Below are positions 61,317 through 64,000 of a stretch of DNA of 64,000 bases, piece by piece (position 1 is the stretch's first letter; each line of letters begins with the position of its first letter). The DNA comes from Phosphoribacter sp044220725 (GTDB lineage Bacteria; Actinomycetota; Actinomycetes; Actinomycetales; Dermatophilaceae), in assembly GCA_044220725.1 (NCBI GenBank), contig JBGAQN010000004.1, positions 1 to 64,000 on the forward strand, written 5' to 3'. The notes beneath the pieces are model-generated. The model ran no database searches and was not told the origin of the DNA. It saw nothing but the letters and a program-made list of their open reading frames with translations. The position numbers and the translations under genes are program-made.

Positions 61317-62293
61317 CGGTCATCCGTAGGAAGCCAAAACGGCACCTCATGGTGTTCTCCGGGCGGGCGCACCCGACGTTGGCCGATGCGGTGGCGGCTG
61401 ATCTGGGGACCAAGGTCGTGCCGACCCAGGCCTACGAGTTCGCCAATGGCGAGATCTATGTGCGCTACGAGGAGTCGGTGCGCGGCTGCGACGCCTTTGT
61501 CATCCAGAGCCACACGGTGCCGATCAACGAGTGGATCATGGAGCAGCTCATCATGGTCGACGCGCTCAAGCGGGCGTCGGCCAAGCGGATCACCGTCGTG
61601 CTGCCGTTCTATGGCTATGCCCGTCAGGACAAGAAGCACCGCGGGCGTGAGCCGATCTCGGCGCGGCTGATGGCCGACCTGTTCCGCACTGCTGGAGCCG
61701 ACCGGCTGATGGCCGTCGACTTGCACACCGCGCAGATCCAGGGCTTCTTCGACGGTCCGGTCGACCATCTCATGGCGCTGCCGATGCTCGCCGACCATGT
61801 CATCGCCCACTACGGCACCAAGAAGCTCGCGGTCGTGTCGCCCGATGCGGGGCGGATCAAGGTCGCCGAGCAGTGGTCGGCTCGGCTGGGGGGCGCGCCC
61901 CTGGCGTTCGTCCACAAGACCCGCGACATCACCCGGCCGAACGAGAGCGTGGCCAATCGGGTCGTCGGCGAGGTCGCCGGGCGGATGTGCATCCTCGTCG
62001 ACGACATGATCGACACCGGGGGCACGATCACCAAGGCAGCCGACGCGATCATGGCCGAGGGCGCTGCCGGGGTCGTCGTTGCGGCAACGCACGCGATCCT
62101 GTCCGGACCGGCGATCGACCGGCTGCGGGCCTCGAGCGCCTGCGAAGTGATCGTCACCGACACCCTGCCTATCCCTCTGGAGAAGCAGTTCGACAAGCTG
62201 ACCATCTTGCCCATTGCGCCGCTGATCTCGCGGGCGATCCAGGAGGTCTTCGAGGACGGTTCGGTGACAAGCCTGTTCGACGGCCGCGCCTGA
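61313..62293 (+). CDS. prs: Ribose-phosphate pyrophosphokinase
   Basis: Makes PRPP from ribose-5-phosphate and ATP for nucleotide, His and Trp synthesis. The ~326-residue protein has VFSGRAHPTLADAVAADLGT, ANGEIYVRYEESVRG, FYGYARQDKKHRGREPISARL, AVDLHTAQIQGFFD and the PRPP loop VDDMIDTGGTITKAA. It is coupled to glmU, a classic actinobacterial pairing. It has no octamer copies. Confidence 0.97.
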   Translation: MTVIRRKPKRHLMVFSGRAHPTLADAVAADLGTKVVPTQAYEFANGEIYVRYEESVRGCDAFVIQSHTVPINEWIMEQLIMVDALKRASAKRITVVLPFYGYARQDKKHRGREPISARLMADLFRTAGADRLMAVDLHTAQIQGFFDGPVDHLMALPMLADHVIAHYGTKKLAVVSPDAGRIKVAEQWSARLGGAPLAFVHKTRDITRPNESVANRVVGEVAGRMCILVDDMIDTGGTITKAADAIMAEGAAGVVVAATHAILSGPAIDRLRASSACEVIVTDTLPIPLEKQFDKLTILPIAPLISRAIQEVFEDGSVTSLFDGRA

Positions 62294-62304
62294 GCGAGGC
62301 AGGG

Positions 62305-63468
62305 TCAGCGGCGGTCGGCCAGCACGACGGCGCTCGTGCTCCCGCGCACGAGGAAGGGCCGCTCAATCCCGCGATAGAAGGCCGCCGCGAGGACCACGGT
62401 CAGGGTGCCGGAGGTGGCCATGGCCACGACGAACAAGGGGATGACCGGCAAGCCCAGACTGTGTCCCCATCCAGACAACAGCAGGATCACCGGTTGGTGG
62501 AGCAGATAGAAGCTGTAGGAGATCGTCCCCAGCCCGGTCAGCCAGGCCAGCGGACCGCGGCTGAAGAACCGCTCGGGGACGCGCGCCAGCAGCACGAGCA
62601 GACCCATTCCGAACGCGCCGAACCCGAAGGTGCGGACGAGTTCCTGCCCCGCGGCATACCCAAAAAGACCCGCCGGAAGGCCGAGCACGCACCCCCAGAC
62701 TGCCACGGCCACGGCCCGCGGGTGAGGTATGCCGCGCACCAGGGTGGCGGCATACATCCCTAACGCGAACTGGACCCAACGGGCAGGGAGGTATTTGTCC
62801 GGTTGGGGCAGCCAACCGCCCGCAAGGGGCAGCGTGACGACCAGGGTGACCAGCCACCACACGACGGCGACGGCACCGGTGAGGACCAGCACCCAACGGA
62901 TGCCGCGCCGGCGACCCAGCCAGACGAGCAGCGGAAACCCGAGATAGAGGGTGGCCTCCAGGGGGATCGACCACAGGGAGCCATTGACGGCGGGCAGGGT
63001 GCCCCGCCAGAGCGGAAAGGTCAGCGTGAGATGGGCGATCACGTCCGTCCAGGTGAGCTCGCGGGCGACCAGAGCCGGGCGGAGCGCAGGGACGAGTTCG
63101 AGGCACAGCACGAGGACGAGAGCTGCGTAGTAGGCGGGCAGCAGCCGAAAGACCCGGCGCCGGAAGAACCCGCGCACGTCGATGGCCTGCAGCGGCTCGG
63201 TTCCGGCGCGCAAGATCGGCAGGGTGAGACAGAAGCCGGACAGGACGATGAACAGGTCGACGCCGGCCCCACCGAAACCGATGAGGCGCACGAGGACGCC
63301 GTCGGCACTGAGTTTGGGGGGCCGGACGTTGTCCAGCCAGTAGCCGTGGACGTGCAAGGTGAACACCCAGAGCGCCGCAAACCCCCTGAGGGCATCGACG
63401 TAGGCAAACCGCTGGGTGGGGTGCGCAGTCCTCTCCCGCACGCAGCTCATGCCAGACGTTATCGTCAT
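62305..63468 (-). CDS. Acyltransferase-3 family membrane protein
   Basis: A ~387-residue protein with about ten helices of the AT-3/OafA family, which O-acylate surface glycans or secondary metabolites. The start reads RFAYVDALRGFAALWVFTLHVHGYW (with the conserved Arg and His), then FGGAGVDLFIVLSGFCLTLP and FFRRRVFRLLPAYYAAL, followed by SLWSIPLEATLYLGFPLL. The partner substrate is unknown. It is divergent from the last gene. Confidence 0.92.
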   Translation of the reverse strand: MTITSGMSCVRERTAHPTQRFAYVDALRGFAALWVFTLHVHGYWLDNVRPPKLSADGVLVRLIGFGGAGVDLFIVLSGFCLTLPILRAGTEPLQAIDVRGFFRRRVFRLLPAYYAALVLVLCLELVPALRPALVARELTWTDVIAHLTLTFPLWRGTLPAVNGSLWSIPLEATLYLGFPLLVWLGRRRGIRWVLVLTGAVAVVWWLVTLVVTLPLAGGWLPQPDKYLPARWVQFALGMYAATLVRGIPHPRAVAVAVWGCVLGLPAGLFGYAAGQELVRTFGFGAFGMGLLVLLARVPERFFSRGPLAWLTGLGTISYSFYLLHQPVILLLSGWGHSLGLPVIPLFVVAMATSGTLTVVLAAAFYRGIERPFLVRGSTSAVVLADRR

Positions 63469-63473
63469 GGCTC

Positions 63474-64000
63474 ATGCGCAGTGCTGCGAATGGTCTGCCC
63501 AGACCTGTGGCGGCGGCCATCGGGGCCGTGGTCGCCACGGTGCTTGTGGGTGCCCAATCGGTGGGGTGGCTGCCGCGCAGCGTGGTTGCCATCCTGGGAG
63601 TTCTTGCCGCCCTGGCGATCCCCGTGTCTCGCGAGATGTCCCGGCGGGTCGCCATCGTCCTGGCGACCTCGCTCGGGTGGGCACCCCTGGTGTGGCTGGT
63701 CGACTGGCCGACCGGTGAACTGACCCGGTTCGGGGGCGTGATGGCGGTCCTGTGGGGGTGTCTGGTCGGGTGGGTGGCGATCGGACCGGTGGGAGAGCGC
63801 GCGGCCGCACTTGTGCCGCGGGTGCGGGCGGCAGATGCGGTCGCGATGGCTGGGGTGGGGATGGTCGCGGCATACCTGTGGCCGCTGCTGCGGCTGCGAT
63901 CCGGCGCGGATGTCATGGGGGTGGTGCTCGGGGGGTGGGACCACGTCGGCCACTACGACATGGCCCGGATGATCGTGCACGGCGGTCGGCTGATCCCGTT
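63474..64000 (+). CDS. Multi-pass membrane protein, cut by the window end
   Basis: Begins ATG 63474 and stays open to the end of the window (~175 residues). Helices include VAAAIGAVVATVLVGAQSVG, SVVAILGVLAALAIPV and VAIVLATSLGWAPLVWLVDW. The visible end, GWDHVGHYDMARMIVHGGRLIP, resembles the first loops of large GT-C-type glycosyltransferase-like membrane proteins, but the fold cannot be confirmed from this part. An octamer copy at 63868 encodes Ala-Ala-Tyr. Confidence 0.75.
   Translation, partial: MRSAANGLPRPVAAAIGAVVATVLVGAQSVGWLPRSVVAILGVLAALAIPVSREMSRRVAIVLATSLGWAPLVWLVDWPTGELTRFGGVMAVLWGCLVGWVAIGPVGERAAALVPRVRAADAVAMAGVGMVAAYLWPLLRLRSGADVMGVVLGGWDHVGHYDMARMIVHGGRLIP

Larger units (their letters stand above)
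454..63875. repeat. Dispersed over-represented octamer GTATGCCG / CGGCATAC
   Basis: About 96 copies were counted by eye across the window, about 50 reading GTATGCCG on the + strand and about 46 reading CGGCATAC. The first lies at 454-461 and the last at 63868-63875. The base after the octamer is nearly always T or C, so the working consensus is GTATGCCGY. Copies lie inside genes of both directions, in gaps (4841, 16887, 17065, 34641, 57702) and over a start codon (39625). At about 70% GC an octamer of this composition should occur 2-3 times counting both strands. The even strand use argues against a replication-polarised element such as KOPS. The function is unknown. Confidence 0.93.

Noticed and set aside
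454..63875. The octamer as a KOPS/Chi-type replication-polarised motif
   Set aside because: The two orientations are nearly equal in number throughout, with no strand switch, contrary to the skew expected of such motifs, although a window near a symmetric point cannot be wholly excluded.
1..64000. Insertion sequences, prophage, CRISPR or a classic defence island
   Set aside because: No transposase, integrase, cas, restriction-modification or toxin-antitoxin genes were recognised; the DUF222/HNH gene alone is not enough.

Overview
The window comes from a high-GC actinobacterium. GTG starts are common, coupled genes overlap by GTGA or ATGA, and many start codons sit 6-7 bases behind a TANNNT -10 box, which implies leaderless mRNAs. 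Marker genes (rpfB-rsmA-ispE, glmU-prs, sepX, pmt, ideR, citA beside pdxH) place it in Actinomycetes. The general flavour is Micrococcales, perhaps Intrasporangiaceae/Dermatophilaceae, but that family assignment is an inference.

Layout. 0-9.7 kb: citrate synthase, pdxH, an MFS pump, a GNAT, photolyase, an IdeR/DtxR regulator, and an NlpC/P60 wall hydrolase behind a c-di-AMP (ydaO-type) riboswitch. 9.7-17 kb: a LysR-controlled catabolic operon (CoA transferase, phosphotriesterase-like, FAD monooxygenase, esterase, metallo-beta-lactamase-like, CocE-type hydrolase) with several broken genes, ending beside tRNA-Arg(CCT). 17-25.6 kb: a giant DUF4011-type helicase-like protein with a degenerate Walker A, then mscL, a SAF-domain protein, mtnP, an FmdB zinc ribbon and a cation/proton antiporter. 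25.6-34.6 kb: a tightly coupled run of penicillin acylase, UDPGP, moeA, moaC, mog, GNAT and sepX, then a convergent AI-2E transporter. 34.6-37.9 kb: a terC remnant, tRNA-Ala(CGC), a DUF222/HNH gene and a PHB-depolymerase-like lipoprotein. 38-54.9 kb: pmt, a CDF transporter, a CPBP protease, rsmI, PH-domain membrane proteins, metG, tatD, rpfB, rsmA, ispE, and an ABC-F protein whose 3' end is fused to a truncated convergent MarR gene. 55-64 kb: a membrane-tethered ECF sigma factor with a poly-Ser linker, a TetR regulator, tRNA-Gln(TTG), a lipoprotein, a glycosyltransferase, glmU, prs, acyltransferase-3 and a partial membrane protein.

The most striking signal is not a gene. The octamer GTATGCCG (usually followed by T or C) and its complement occur about 96 times by hand count, roughly once per 670 bp, about equally in both orientations, in genes, gaps and one start codon. 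Base composition predicts only 2-3 copies. It occurs in all reading frames and brings in otherwise rare codons such as ATA, GTA and GCA, so it appears to be maintained at the DNA level, like an uptake sequence or a HIP1-type element. The second theme is a series of deletion scars: a CoA-transferase/phosphotriesterase mosaic, a gutted metallo-beta-lactamase, a G-tract frameshift, the ABC-F/MarR fusion, and fragments of terC and of a small membrane protein.
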